A stretch of DNA of 64,000 bases from Cohnella silvisoli (GCF_021190915.1 NZ_JAIOAP010000021.1:47321-111320); one strand, 5' to 3'. Positions 7,424 to 17,706 are shown, counted from the first letter of the stretch. Numbers and translations are program-made. The notes: generated from the sequence alone by a model not told the origin.

Positions 7424-9193
7424 CTACCCTAAATCCGGCGCATCTGTCAACTCAACGACCGGATTCTGCGAAAAGTGCAATTCGAAAACGATGATCTCGT
7501 TACTGCCTTGGCGAAGCAACGGTGCCGGAAGATATAACGTTCGCTGCGGTCCTTTCTCCCAATAGCGTCCCAAGTTAAATCCATTGACCCATACGACCCC
7601 TTTTGACCAGCCATCCAAGCGAACGAAGGTATCCCCTTTCTCCTCGACACTGAATTCTCCTTTGTAAAAGGCAGGGCGGTCACCCCTCTCATTCAACTCA
7701 GGGACGCGCTGGAATGGGATAGATGCCGTATTCTCCATGGGAAGAGGGTAGATCGTCCAGTCAAACAAAAACTGATTATTCAGTCGTACCCCTTCTGTAA
7801 TTCCTTTATAATCTTTGAGCTTTGGGCCGTAATTGACACGGCCCATGTTCTCCACCACGATGTCCAGTTTGGCGCCGCCATCAGGAATGTCCAGGGAGAG
7901 CGGCCGCGGGTCCCATCGCTCCACGGTGCCTTGGTAAATGCCGTCCACAAACACTTGCGCGCGGTCGTGCACCTCCTGTAGGTGGAGCTCTTCACCCGAT
8001 CGCGGCCCTGTCACTTGCGTCGAATAGACGATAAAGCCGTAATGTTGCCCGATCTTCTCCATTGGCTCCGGACAGGTTCGCCGGACTGGCTCAGAGAGGA
8101 ACGGCAAATTCTCAAGCAAGTCTGCCTTTTCCGTCATGGATACAAGGCCATAGTTTTTTTTCGGAATGGCTGCAGGCCATTGCGGGAAATCCTGAACGTC
8201 TTTTCCTTGAAATTTGGCGATTGCGCTGCGGACGGCTCTGTACTTCTCCGTCTCATCGCCGCACTCCGACAATGGGGCATCGTAGTCGTAGCTGGTGATC
8301 GTCGCTGCATACTTCTCGCCAAAGTTCGCTCCGTTATAGAAACCGAAGTTCGTCCCGCCGTGGAACATATAGAAATTGACGGAAGCCCCTGCCTGCAGCA
8401 TGCGCTCGAACACATCCGCAACCTCATCCGCAGAGCGCGTATGATGCTGCTTCAACCAGTGATCGAACCAGCCGTTCCAATACTCCATGCAAACAAGAGG
8501 ATCATCGGAACGGTATTTGCGAAGCTGAGCGAAAGCTTCCTCCGGCCTGGACCCGAAGTTGACCGTCGCAAGCGTCCCCGGAATCGTCCCGCCTTGCAGC
8601 ATACCGTTCTCGGGCCCATCGGAAGTGAAAAGCAATACATCCACACCACGCTTGATTAGAACGTCTTTCAAGTATGTTAAATAGGCTGCATCGTTGCCAT
8701 AGCTGCCATATTCATTTTCAATCTGCATAGCGATAATCGGCCCGCCGTTCGTGCTCAGCAGCGGCATCAAACGAGGGATCAGCACATCGTAGTAGCTATC
8801 GACTTTCTCTAGATAGACCGGATCCATGCAGCGAAGCCGAATATCCGGGTATTGCAGCAGCCAAGCCGGCAGCCCGCCAAATTCCCACTCCGCGCAAATA
8901 TATGGGCTTGGTCTCACGATGACATGCAAACCGAGCTCACCCGCCAGTCGGATGAAGCGTTCCACATCTGCGAGACCTTCAAAAAAGAAGAATCCTTCCC
9001 GTGATTCATGCAAATTCCATGGTATATAGGTCTCTACTGTATTGAACCCGCAAGCTTTCAGCTTGATAAGGCGGTCTTCCCAATATTCGGGGACAACACG
9101 GAAATAATGAATAGCTCCTGAAAGGATTTGATAAGGTTGCCCATTTAAATAAAATTGTGCGTCTTTCACTTGTAAAGTCTTCAAGTTCATCAC
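7424..9193 (-). CDS. Beta-galactosidase, glycoside hydrolase family 35
   Basis: The 589-aa protein shows the GH35 signature from its N-terminus (LNGQPYQILSGAIHYFRVVP, NTVETYIPWNLHE). The acid/base is E161 in QIENEYGSYG and the nucleophile E237 in CMEYWNGWFDHW. C-terminal jelly-roll segments end in WVNGFNLGRYWEKGPQRTLY. No signal peptide is seen, so it should act in the cytoplasm on imported galacto-oligosaccharides. The start (GTG 9193 or ATG 9190) overlaps the stop of the sulfatase gene, indicating coupled translation. It ends the sulfatase-oxidoreductase gene run. Confidence 0.93.
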   Translation of the reverse strand: MMNLKTLQVKDAQFYLNGQPYQILSGAIHYFRVVPEYWEDRLIKLKACGFNTVETYIPWNLHESREGFFFFEGLADVERFIRLAGELGLHVIVRPSPYICAEWEFGGLPAWLLQYPDIRLRCMDPVYLEKVDSYYDVLIPRLMPLLSTNGGPIIAMQIENEYGSYGNDAAYLTYLKDVLIKRGVDVLLFTSDGPENGMLQGGTIPGTLATVNFGSRPEEAFAQLRKYRSDDPLVCMEYWNGWFDHWLKQHHTRSADEVADVFERMLQAGASVNFYMFHGGTNFGFYNGANFGEKYAATITSYDYDAPLSECGDETEKYRAVRSAIAKFQGKDVQDFPQWPAAIPKKNYGLVSMTEKADLLENLPFLSEPVRRTCPEPMEKIGQHYGFIVYSTQVTGPRSGEELHLQEVHDRAQVFVDGIYQGTVERWDPRPLSLDIPDGGAKLDIVVENMGRVNYGPKLKDYKGITEGVRLNNQFLFDWTIYPLPMENTASIPFQRVPELNERGDRPAFYKGEFSVEEKGDTFVRLDGWSKGVVWVNGFNLGRYWEKGPQRTLYLPAPLLRQGSNEIIVFELHFSQNPVVELTDAPDLG

Positions 9194-10659
9194 TCCAATA
9201 AAATATGATCCAAGCAGGCTTTGGGAGATTGACCTACGATCAGGCGATGACCATCCGTATACCCTTCTTCCCTATCCGTAAGCTCGTTGATCAACCGTTT
9301 TCTCCATATTTCAATTTCTGAATCGTATCCTTCAGTCGCCACTAAATTTCGCAGCTCTTTGGGATCAGACTCGAGGTTAAAAAACTGCTCGTCACCCGTT
9401 TGAGAATACCAAATATATTTTCTTTTTCCGTCCGTTACAAAATGATAGGACAATTCATTGTATTCATGCTCGCCGTGAATGTAGGATCTCCAACTCGCTG
9501 CGCCAGCTTCCCTTCCAAGCGGAAGAACGTTTGAACCATCGACTGAAGACGGAATGGAAACATTCGCTGCATCCAATAAGGTCGGCATGATATCGCGCAG
9601 CTCGACCACGTTATCTACCATCTTCCCTTTCTCTATCTGCAGCCTTCCCGTAGGATCATTCAAAATAAAAGGAATCTTCGCGCTGCCTTCATACGCAAGT
9701 CTCTTCTGATACAGCCTGTGATCTCCCATTAAATCTCCATGATCGGAAACAAAAAGGATGATCGTGTTTTGACTCACTCCGAATTCGAATAAGGCATTAC
9801 GCAGCCTGCCAATTTGATTGTCAATATGTGTGATCAGCGCGTAATAGGCAGCAAGAGATTTTCGACGCATTCTCTCTTGGACGATTCCCCTTTTCGTTGT
9901 TGGATCCATGCCTTCTTTATGCCGGTCCTCCTGCATCGTCCAATCGCCAATCGGCGGCTCCGGAAGCTCTATGCCCTCATAGATATCCAGGAATGCCTGC
10001 GGCGGATCAAGCGGGGAATGCGGACGGACAAAAGAGGTCCAGAGAAAGAATGGTTTGCTCGGATCTCTTCTCCTTAAGAAATCAATGGATTGCGTAACGG
10101 CCCAGTTCGTGGGATGAAGGGACTCATCAAGATGCCATGGTCTTGCCACTGTAGATGAATTACAGTCCAATCCATGATCCATAATGTCTTGCTGGTAACC
10201 GGCCCTTTCCTTGAGCCATGGCAAATAATCATCGGTTTGATCCCACCACTGCAAAGCAGTCGATCGAGAACGGTCCCGGTTGTAATGCATGTAGCCGTCA
10301 TGAAGAACGATGTTATGAAATCCGCATAAATTTCTGGTCGGATAGACGTGCATTTTCCCGATACACTGCGTATGATATCCGGCGTTGGCCAGTTCACCAG
10401 GCAAAGTATGTTCGTAATTCCATGGAATTTTGTCAGCATAGCCTACTCTGCCATGATGTTTGGGCTCCATCCCCGTGATAATCGAAGCCCTCGCAGGAAC
10501 ACAGGAAGGTGTAGCGGTATAAGCATTCGTAAACGTTACACCCGTACGGGCTAATTGGTCCAAATTGGGAGTCTGTATGACGGAATGGCCCAAATAGTGG
10601 AGGCAATCCCCTCGCATTTGGTCAACAGAAATCAACAAAATATTAGGTCTGATCGTCAT
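9190..10659 (-). CDS. S1-family sulfatase
   Basis: Type I sulfatase of ~489 aa. The N-terminal metal site (NILLISVDQMRGD) and the formylglycine signature C53-V-P-A-R are intact, and VSDHGDLMGDH supplies further metal ligands. The Cys form needs conversion to formylglycine by FGE or anSME; neither is encoded in the window. No signal peptide is seen, so it probably acts inside the cell on sulfated oligosaccharides. The ATG at 10659 was chosen because the longer frame (TTG 10713) overlaps the oxidoreductase gene. GH35 follows with a 4-bp overlap. The exact substrate is unknown. Confidence 0.9.
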   Translation of the reverse strand: MTIRPNILLISVDQMRGDCLHYLGHSVIQTPNLDQLARTGVTFTNAYTATPSCVPARASIITGMEPKHHGRVGYADKIPWNYEHTLPGELANAGYHTQCIGKMHVYPTRNLCGFHNIVLHDGYMHYNRDRSRSTALQWWDQTDDYLPWLKERAGYQQDIMDHGLDCNSSTVARPWHLDESLHPTNWAVTQSIDFLRRRDPSKPFFLWTSFVRPHSPLDPPQAFLDIYEGIELPEPPIGDWTMQEDRHKEGMDPTTKRGIVQERMRRKSLAAYYALITHIDNQIGRLRNALFEFGVSQNTIILFVSDHGDLMGDHRLYQKRLAYEGSAKIPFILNDPTGRLQIEKGKMVDNVVELRDIMPTLLDAANVSIPSSVDGSNVLPLGREAGAASWRSYIHGEHEYNELSYHFVTDGKRKYIWYSQTGDEQFFNLESDPKELRNLVATEGYDSEIEIWRKRLINELTDREEGYTDGHRLIVGQSPKACLDHILLE

Positions 10660-10687
10660 ATGGGCACCCCGATGTATTCGCAAATAA

Positions 10688-11977
10688 TCATTTTGCTTCA
10701 GATTTATAATCAATCATTCGGTTCTCCATCCGGCTTTTCTCAGCTGCGAAGCCAATCCTATGACCGGTGATTGATTTATCAAGAGACGTAAATGAAATTG
10801 ACGGCTGCTGACCGCTCATAATGTGAACAAAGTCTTCAACCAGTCGCAGATCTCCTCCCCCGTGGCTATCATTTGTCACACTGACTTCTACCCGCTCTTC
10901 CGTGTAAATGTCGAACGTATTCGGATCCGGACGCCGAATGACAAACCATCCGTCTTCCAACGTTCCTTGAATTTCTCCCTTCGTGCCGACAACAAATAAG
11001 GTGCGGCACGGTCTGGAGGAGCCGCCAATCATATTGTGCGTCGCCGTGCTGCCGTTGCTGAACTCCACCATTACCGACTGCCTGTCGACTACGTCATTAT
11101 CGCAATGCCAGACGCATCGCCCGTGCGGACTTGTTTTCAGAATTTCAAGTTTTTGCGTTTCCGACGTTATCTCGCCCCACTGCTCATACCGCCATATGAG
11201 ATGGGCCCAGCGGTCGCGCTCAACATAATTTTTCTTAGCGGAGTACGGGCAGCTCTCCTCAATGCTGCAATCGACAACACAACGGGTTCCGGCTCCTTCA
11301 GGCGCTTTCTCCGGACGGAAATAAGAACGGCTGCCGAAACTGGATATTTTTGCAGGCATTTCTCCTTCATTCAACCATGTAATGATATCCAAATCATGAC
11401 AGCATTTCGCCATCAGCATGGACGAACCGCAGCTTTCCTTGGAGTTCCACTTCCCTCTTACAAAGGAAACAGCCATATGGTCATAACACACATGCTCGGC
11501 TGTTTGAATGCTGATGATCTCACCGATGTCGCCTGCTGCAATTCGCTTCCGCACCTCCGTATAAAATGGCGCATATCGCAATACATGGCAAACCATGACT
11601 AAACGGCTGCACTCTTGCGCTTTTTCCTGCAGCAAAATTAACTCCTGCTCAGTTGTTCCTACCGGTTTCTCCAGTAAGACATCATAACCGCACTCCAGCA
11701 AGGGAATGGTTGTCTCGATATGCAAATGATCCATTGTGCCATTGATAATCGCATCTGCAATCGGCGGCTGTGAAACAAGCTGCTCCACATTGTCCCATTG
11801 GCGCACCGGATCCATACCGAATTGATCAATCGTCATTTGTCTGCGAACCGGATCAGGATCTACGACACCGACAATTTGCAATTGTTCCGGATGTAGATTG
11901 GCATATGATGCATAAACGAAGCTTCTATTACCCGCCCCAACAATAATCACGGTGATTGGTTTCGACTGATTTAACAT
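10688..11977 (-). CDS. Gfo/Idh/MocA family NAD(P)-dependent oxidoreductase
   Basis: This 429-aa protein has an N-terminal Rossmann fold (TVIIVGAGNRSFVYASYA), the family motif LLEKPVG near residue 100 and the C-terminal alpha/beta dimerisation domain with CHDLDIITWL. Members oxidise or epimerise sugars or inositols, or cleave glycosides by a redox route. Here it heads a minus-strand run with a sulfatase and GH35, so a role on a sugar released from the polysaccharide is likely. The GH16 transcript upstream ends at its own terminator, so this gene needs a promoter in the ~80 bp before it. Confidence 0.88.
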   Translation of the reverse strand: MLNQSKPITVIIVGAGNRSFVYASYANLHPEQLQIVGVVDPDPVRRQMTIDQFGMDPVRQWDNVEQLVSQPPIADAIINGTMDHLHIETTIPLLECGYDVLLEKPVGTTEQELILLQEKAQECSRLVMVCHVLRYAPFYTEVRKRIAAGDIGEIISIQTAEHVCYDHMAVSFVRGKWNSKESCGSSMLMAKCCHDLDIITWLNEGEMPAKISSFGSRSYFRPEKAPEGAGTRCVVDCSIEESCPYSAKKNYVERDRWAHLIWRYEQWGEITSETQKLEILKTSPHGRCVWHCDNDVVDRQSVMVEFSNGSTATHNMIGGSSRPCRTLFVVGTKGEIQGTLEDGWFVIRRPDPNTFDIYTEERVEVSVTNDSHGGGDLRLVEDFVHIMSGQQPSISFTSLDKSITGHRIGFAAEKSRMENRMIDYKSEAK

Positions 11978-12054
11978 TTATTCTTTATCTCTCCTTACAG
12001 CAAAATCTACACTAAAATCGGATTCAAACAGTTATTGGAGCACATGATCAGCTA

Positions 12055-12083
12055 GAAAGAGGGATAGCAGTAACTATCCCTCT
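12055..12083 (-). terminator. Rho-independent terminator after GH16 gene
   Basis: A perfect 10-bp stem (AGAGGGATAG / CTATCCCTCT) with a 6-nt loop is followed on the minus strand by TTTCT. It lies 56 bp past the GH16 stop and separates the transporter/GH16 transcript from the oxidoreductase run. Confidence 0.75.
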
Positions 12084-12138
12084 AAAGAAATTCTTATTCC
12101 AAGTTATTTCTTCTCCATCCGGACAGAACCAAACCGTT

Positions 12139-14478
12139 TTACTGTCCAAACACTCTGAATTCCTTAATGGCCGTCCACGCCGTTCCGGGAGTATCGGTCA
12201 CATACACTCTTACATACCTGGCATTTGCCGTGAAACTGTGTGTTTGAGTTTGTGCCGTACTGTTGTTTGCCGTATTGTCAGCCACCGTAGTCCAGATGGA
12301 ATTATTTGTTGACACCTCAACCTTGTATTTCCAAGGTCCGCTACCATCCGGCCAAACGATCTCGCTTCCGGCCAAGTTGAGGTTACTCCCCAGATCGACC
12401 TTCCACCAGTTGTTGTTATTCCCGTTGCCTGCCGACCACCATGTACCGGTATCGCCATCATTCGCCCTCTGAGCTGTATTGGTGTTTTGGCTTATGGCAG
12501 AAGCTGTTTTATTCAGGGCTATATTTACTGGAGTTCCAAACACTCTAAATTCACTGAAAGCGGTCCATGCCGTTCCGGGAGTTTCGGTTACAGTCACCCT
12601 CACATACCTTGCAGCAGCTGAGTAGTGATGGGTCTGCGTTTGTTCGCTGCTTGTGTTTGCTGTTTGATCCATGACCATCGTCCAGTTTGTGTTGTCAGAC
12701 GACACCTCAACCTTATACTTCCAAATTCTTGTATTATCTAAGAATTCGAGCTCACTTCCGGATAAGTTGTAGCTTCTCCCCAAGTCTACTTGCCACCAGT
12801 TGTTCGCATTGCCGTTGCCCGCAGACCACCAGGTCGCCGCGTTTCCATCGACAGCCATGGCTGATGTATGGGAATTTTGGCTAATCGCTGTAGCGGTCTT
12901 ATTTAACGCTATGTTTTGTTCCGTTTGGAGCGGGATATTCTGGCCGACTTCGATCTCGGATACGGCAAATTTTTTATTCGCATTAAAGTTGCTTTCTTTC
13001 ACTACAATTCTCATGTGCTTATTGTTGGTTACATCGGGAAAACGTATGGCCATGCCCTCTGCCAGGTTCGAGTTGGTCCACCAGTTCAATCGGACATTTT
13101 GCGCGACCGGCGTCCAGACGGAATCCTCTTCTCCGGTCGCCGATGTTTCAATATCGACAAGCGTAGGAGCTTGGCTCTGCGCCATGGTCGCGTATAGATT
13201 TACTGTATTGTAATTGACACTGCCATGGAAATCTGCATAAATATATGCGGGCAGGGGCGTATGCTCCAGGGTAACGGCAGGTCTCCCCGGAAGCGGGCTA
13301 TTCAACTGCAACCCACTGTACACAGACGATATTAAATCGCCGTCATTCAACCGTTCAGGCGGCGTTGCGTTGAATTGCCCCGAAGTTTGGCCGAACATGC
13401 TGAATTTGGCATAGGAAGCGATATTTCCTGTTGCCGGCAATGTTGGCGCTTTATAGGGATCCGTCACATTCCTGTTTTTCCAGACCCGATAATAGTCTAT
13501 ATTAAAGTTTAATTTTGGCGGGTTTAGAACACCTTCAGCACGATGATTGATTGAAAAAATGGGTATCATCCGATAATTGATATTTACCGCATGTTCTCGA
13601 ATCAAATGTCCGTCAAAGAAATAGCGGACATAGCCTGGCGCCCACTCCATTCCGATGGTATGCCAGTCATCCCTGTAATCTTCTCCAGCATTCAAATACA
13701 TGCTGATATCTGTTTGGGAAGAAGGTCTTTCCGGGAATGCATTGGGGTCTTTGATATGCCAAATCCCGAGTTTGTTATTGTGCTGCGGATAATCTTCCGC
13801 ATTAAAGAATTCAGGGATGTCGATTTCAGCGTTCTGACTGTTGCCGCCCTTATCGTGAAAGCCAACAAACCATATGGCCGGGATAATCGTTGCACCCCTG
13901 TCAATTTTGGTTCTTACTTCAAAAAAGCCATAGGTGGTGGCGAGCGCATCCATATAAGGCACATGCTTTTGAATAGGCACGCCATCTATTTGGGGGCCAT
14001 TGTTTACGTAATCTTTAGCGCCACCCATAATGCCCACGCCGCGATAGCCATCGTGTTTAGCTAAACCCCGATCCCACCAAAAAGGCCGTGAAGGATCGGC
14101 AATCAGCGTCAAAACACCATTGTTTACCGTGTATGTAGGTATGGAACCGCCGACGCCTTCATTTTGTTGTATGGGCCACCAGTCCATATAGGCCTGATGC
14201 CATTTGTCCGACAATGTGCTTCCATTGAATTCATCGCTAAGTGCCTCCGAAAAGTCCCATACAGTTGGATCAAATGCATTAAAACGAACGCCGGCCGCTT
14301 GGGTTTCTGCCACGATAACATTCGGAACTTGAAGCGCAGGGTCTTTGTACCGCCCTGAAATTTCCTGGGCTTTAACAGCCGGTACACCAAAACTCTGCGA
14401 AAATGCGATACACCCCACAGCAATGATCATCGCCATAACGGAAGCAAAGAATTTTCGGCTTTGTGCCGACTTTTGCAT
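12139..14478 (-). CDS. Secreted GH16-family glycoside hydrolase with two F5/8C (CBM32-like) modules
   Basis: A 779-aa exported protein: signal peptide (residues 1-38, ending VPAVKA), GH16 catalytic domain (~75-345) and two C-terminal discoidin-type modules (~510-645 and 650-779; repeats of NIALNKTA.AISQN, TWWSAGNG, NWW.VDLG). The GH16 catalytic motif E-x-D-x-x-E is present as E218-I-D220-I-P-E223. Family members cut beta-1,3 or beta-1,4 links in glucans, agar, porphyran, carrageenan or galactans; the module choice and sulfatase neighbours favour a galactan. It follows the transporter genes by ~27 bp on the same strand and should supply oligosaccharides for import. Confidence 0.9.
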   Translation of the reverse strand: MQKSAQSRKFFASVMAMIIAVGCIAFSQSFGVPAVKAQEISGRYKDPALQVPNVIVAETQAAGVRFNAFDPTVWDFSEALSDEFNGSTLSDKWHQAYMDWWPIQQNEGVGGSIPTYTVNNGVLTLIADPSRPFWWDRGLAKHDGYRGVGIMGGAKDYVNNGPQIDGVPIQKHVPYMDALATTYGFFEVRTKIDRGATIIPAIWFVGFHDKGGNSQNAEIDIPEFFNAEDYPQHNNKLGIWHIKDPNAFPERPSSQTDISMYLNAGEDYRDDWHTIGMEWAPGYVRYFFDGHLIREHAVNINYRMIPIFSINHRAEGVLNPPKLNFNIDYYRVWKNRNVTDPYKAPTLPATGNIASYAKFSMFGQTSGQFNATPPERLNDGDLISSVYSGLQLNSPLPGRPAVTLEHTPLPAYIYADFHGSVNYNTVNLYATMAQSQAPTLVDIETSATGEEDSVWTPVAQNVRLNWWTNSNLAEGMAIRFPDVTNNKHMRIVVKESNFNANKKFAVSEIEVGQNIPLQTEQNIALNKTATAISQNSHTSAMAVDGNAATWWSAGNGNANNWWQVDLGRSYNLSGSELEFLDNTRIWKYKVEVSSDNTNWTMVMDQTANTSSEQTQTHHYSAAARYVRVTVTETPGTAWTAFSEFRVFGTPVNIALNKTASAISQNTNTAQRANDGDTGTWWSAGNGNNNNWWKVDLGSNLNLAGSEIVWPDGSGPWKYKVEVSTNNSIWTTVADNTANNSTAQTQTHSFTANARYVRVYVTDTPGTAWTAIKEFRVFGQ

Positions 14479-14504
14479 ACGAAATTCCTCCTGTCAAATT
14501 TTAT

Positions 14505-15335
14505 TTATCCTTTCACCGACCCGGCAGTCATCCCCTCAATAATGAAGCGCTGCATGGACAAATAAAAGAGCATTAACGGCAGAATGGTCAAAAACAGCAT
14601 CGGGAACAGCCTGGCATAATCGATGGTGAACTCGCCGACATTACGGTACAATTCGAGCAGCAATACCCCTTTCTCCCGTGAATGGAGGAAAAGCAGCGGC
14701 GTCAAGAAATTGTTCCATGTCGCTAAAGCCGTCAAAATCGCGACCGTCGCCACCACCGGCGTGAGCAGCCGGAACGTAATCGTCCAATACGTTCTGAATA
14801 CTCCGCATCCGTCGATGAACGCCGCCTCCTCAAGTTCCAAAGGAACAGAGTCGATGAAATTGCGAAATAGAAAAATGGCCAGAGGGAGACTGTAACAAGC
14901 CTCAATCAAGATGACGCCCGTAAGCGTATTGATCAAGTCCAGACTGCTTATTAATTTGTACAGGGGCAGCAGGCCCATTTGATACGGAACCATAATTCCC
15001 GTCAGAAAAAACATGAAAATATAACCGTACACTTTCCGCTTTCTTCGGGCTATCACATACGCCGCCATGGAAGAAAAGAGGATGACGATGGTGACGCCTG
15101 CAACCGAAATGATGACATTATTTTTCAGCGCGGTGAAGTATTTCATCGACTCCAGCGCACTTGTATAGTTTTCCAGCGTAAAATTCAATGGCACTCTTAG
15201 AGGATGCAGCAGCGCTTCCTCAGACGTTTTGAACGTCGTAACGAACAGATAATAGACCGGAATAATAAATACGGCAGCCAATACCAACAGACCGATTTCC
15301 AGCAACTTTAAGGATATCGTACGTTTACTCTCCAT
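14505..15335 (-). CDS. Carbohydrate ABC transporter permease, MalG type
   Basis: This 276-aa inner-membrane protein has six predicted transmembrane segments and the CUT1 EAA loop (LEEAAFIDGCGVFRTYWTITFRL). The C-terminus MQRFIIEGMTAGSVKG is typical of MalG/LacG-type permeases. It pairs with the permease encoded just upstream and the lipoprotein receptor at 16331-17641. No ATPase gene is near; CUT1 systems in Firmicutes often share one MsmX-type ATPase encoded elsewhere. Confidence 0.93.
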   Translation of the reverse strand: MESKRTISLKLLEIGLLVLAAVFIIPVYYLFVTTFKTSEEALLHPLRVPLNFTLENYTSALESMKYFTALKNNVIISVAGVTIVILFSSMAAYVIARRKRKVYGYIFMFFLTGIMVPYQMGLLPLYKLISSLDLINTLTGVILIEACYSLPLAIFLFRNFIDSVPLELEEAAFIDGCGVFRTYWTITFRLLTPVVATVAILTALATWNNFLTPLLFLHSREKGVLLLELYRNVGEFTIDYARLFPMLFLTILPLMLFYLSMQRFIIEGMTAGSVKG

Positions 15336-15364
15336 CTATGAACTCTCCTTATGTCCGTTAACCA

Positions 15365-16255
15365 TTATCTGTTTTCCAAATATTTGATCACTCTCAGATG
15401 AACAGTGGTCAGAAGCAGAACCAACAGCATGAAGACGATACCGAATGCCGAGCCTTGACCGTAAAAGCCCTCATTGATGCCCTTCGTAATCATCAGCGAA
15501 ATAATCGTTTCCGTTGCGTGCGCAGGACCTCCGCCTGTCAAGGCGAACACGATGTCGAATACTTTCAAGCCGTTGATCATCGTCATCACCGTGCAGAAGG
15601 AAATCGCCGGAAGCAATAAAGGAAGCGTGATAGAACGAAAAGTCTGTAGTCCGGTAGCCCCATCCATTTTAGCAGCTTCATAATAATCGGAAGGAATGGT
15701 TTGCAGATTCGCCAAATAAATGACCATGTTGTAACCGACGAACTGCCATACCTGGGTGAATACAACGGCATACAGCGCAATCTTGGGATTGCCCAAAAAA
15801 TTGATTTTTTCAAAGCCAAGCCCGGTTACAATCTGATTGATTAAGCCAAAATCGGAAGTCGAGTATAGGAAACTCCATAGAAAACCAATAACCAGCACAC
15901 TAAAAACCGCGGGTAGAAAAAAGATCGAGCGCAGCAGCGATCGGGTAACCAGCTTTTGGTTTAAAGCAACCGCGAGCGGAATCGCGCACACGTTGACGAA
16001 CACCATATACAAAATCGCATAAGTAAACGTGTTAGTAATGCCTTTCAGATAGACCTCATCCCGCAGCAGAACGGCAAAATTTTTGAAGCCGACGAAGGTC
16101 ACATCAACAGGATTCACATCCGACCAGTTCGTAAAGCTGTAATAGAACGTCTGGAGCGAAGGCAATATGAAAAAGGTAAAATAAAGCAAAATCGCAGGCG
16201 CCAGAAAGAAGATATAGATAGCCTCTTTGCGAAAAGAAACCGCCAGTCTATTCAT
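15365..16255 (-). CDS. Carbohydrate ABC transporter permease, MalF/UgpA type
   Basis: A membrane protein of ~296 aa with six transmembrane segments and the EAA loop YYEAAKMDGATGLQTFRSITLPLL. The ATG at 16255 has AAGGTTGAG upstream and opens MNRLAVSFRKEAIYIFF; the longer frame to 16321 would run close to the receptor gene and adds an unlikely N-terminus. It forms the heterodimeric channel with the next gene. Confidence 0.92.
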   Translation of the reverse strand: MNRLAVSFRKEAIYIFFLAPAILLYFTFFILPSLQTFYYSFTNWSDVNPVDVTFVGFKNFAVLLRDEVYLKGITNTFTYAILYMVFVNVCAIPLAVALNQKLVTRSLLRSIFFLPAVFSVLVIGFLWSFLYSTSDFGLINQIVTGLGFEKINFLGNPKIALYAVVFTQVWQFVGYNMVIYLANLQTIPSDYYEAAKMDGATGLQTFRSITLPLLLPAISFCTVMTMINGLKVFDIVFALTGGGPAHATETIISLMITKGINEGFYGQGSAFGIVFMLLVLLLTTVHLRVIKYLENR

Positions 16256-16330
16256 AGTCAACTCAACCTTATTTTTATAGTTTGGAAAGGAGCGAAGAAC
16301 GCCTTCGCCCCTTATGTGCAAGCGGCGAAA

Positions 16331-17641
16331 CTACTTGGAGCGCAGCTCGTCGGCTTTATTATCGACATTTTTCAGCACATCTTCCGGTTTCGTCGCTCCG
16401 GCAACCAAGCCTTGGAGCTGTATGCCCAGCTCTTTAAAGATCGGGTCCTTCAGCGATCCCCATGAAGCCGGCGGGAAGTAGACATGACCGGCTTTGAACG
16501 CTTCGAAGGAGCTTTTGTAGTCGTCCGGCACCGGCAATACGACGCCGTTCAAATACGATTGACCGCCAAGATTTCCGGCAGCAAGCGCCTCTTGGCCTTC
16601 CGGCGTGGAAACGAGATCCAGCACTCGGTAAGCTTCGTCTTTCACCTTGGAATTGGCATTGATCCCGAAGGAGAAGCCTGCGCCGCCTGTCAGCCAGCCA
16701 ACGCCGCCAGCGCTGTTCGGCTGCGGGAACATATCCAGCTTGATGTTCGGATTTTTCTTTTTGATGGCCTCCAGATTCCAGGGACCATTCTTGTACATGG
16801 CCGCTTTGCCGCTCGCAAATTCATCCAGCGCCTGCGGATCTTCCAGACCGAGCATATCCATCGTAACGATGCCCCGTTTAACCATCTCTGTCCATTGTGT
16901 GAGCGACGGGGAGAGCGCATCCGCCATCTTCGCCGTGCCCAGACGGAAGTTATCGTCGAAGCTTTTGCCCTCCGGCGTGCTGTAATACTCGGTAATCGCC
17001 ATAGAAATAAAGCTTTGGGCGAGCTGGCTCGGGTTCTTGTAACCGTTCGTCAGCGGCTTGACGCCATTCTTTTTGAGCGTTTCCGCGATCTCGTAAAACT
17101 CATTCATCGTTGTCGGTACTTTCAGGTTGTACTTTTCAAAAATCTCGACATTGTAGAAATAGCCGTTGAAAAAGCTTACTTGCGGCAGACCGTACAATTT
17201 ACCGTTAATGGTATACTGTTTCTTGCCGGCATCCTGATATAAGTTCCCGTACTTCTCGGTTAAGTCCTCGAAATAGCCGAGCTTCACCGTGTTGTCGTTA
17301 ATCAGAGAGGATATGAGATCCGGCCCCTCGCCTGCAAGCAACTTGGTTCTCACAACCTGGTCGTAGTTTTTGTTCTCTACGTATTGGAATTCGATTTCGA
17401 TGTCCGGCAGCTTCTCCTTGGCCAGATCGAGGAACGCTTTCACCGTGTCTTCATTGTTCCAATAGATCCAGGTCAATTTCGTCTTCTTGGCGGGAGTGCT
17501 TGGCTGTTCCGTTTCCGCTGCCTGCGTCGGGCTGGTCGAGCCGGTCGAGTTGGCAGAGCTGTTCGCCCCACCGCTGCCGCATGCTGTAACGACTAGCAAC
17601 AGCGCCATGATACTGCAAAATAGAGCTAACTTCTTCCTCAT
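16331..17641 (-). CDS. Sugar ABC transporter substrate-binding lipoprotein
   Basis: The 436-aa extracellular solute-binding protein (family 1) has a lipoprotein signal peptide with lipobox LVVTAC near residue 21, a Ser/Thr/Ala/Gln-rich linker and then the bilobal fold (KLTWIYWNNEDTVKAFLDLA; GGVGWLTGGAGFSFGIN). It is the first gene of the importer operon, behind GGGAGG, and is divergent from the YesMN pair at 17828. It probably captures oligosaccharides released by the GH16 enzyme. Confidence 0.93.
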   Translation of the reverse strand: MRKKLALFCSIMALLLVVTACGSGGANSSANSTGSTSPTQAAETEQPSTPAKKTKLTWIYWNNEDTVKAFLDLAKEKLPDIEIEFQYVENKNYDQVVRTKLLAGEGPDLISSLINDNTVKLGYFEDLTEKYGNLYQDAGKKQYTINGKLYGLPQVSFFNGYFYNVEIFEKYNLKVPTTMNEFYEIAETLKKNGVKPLTNGYKNPSQLAQSFISMAITEYYSTPEGKSFDDNFRLGTAKMADALSPSLTQWTEMVKRGIVTMDMLGLEDPQALDEFASGKAAMYKNGPWNLEAIKKKNPNIKLDMFPQPNSAGGVGWLTGGAGFSFGINANSKVKDEAYRVLDLVSTPEGQEALAAGNLGGQSYLNGVVLPVPDDYKSSFEAFKAGHVYFPPASWGSLKDPIFKELGIQLQGLVAGATKPEDVLKNVDNKADELRSK

Positions 17642-17691
17642 TCTTTGTTGATCCTCCCTTAATATTTTTGTTCTACAGGTAACAGCTTATA

Positions 17692-17706
17692 ATAAAGCGT
17701 TTACAT
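17692..17706 (-). promoter_or_regulatory. cre-like site (CcpA), 13/15 match
   Basis: The minus strand reads ATGTAAACGCTTTAT, matching WTGNAARCGNWWWCA at 13 of 15 positions. It lies ~50 bp before the importer lipoprotein start in the divergent gap and suggests carbon catabolite control. Confidence 0.45.

Noticed and set aside
7982..8659. 225-codon plus-strand frame
   Set aside because: Antisense to the GH35 gene, no family resemblance.
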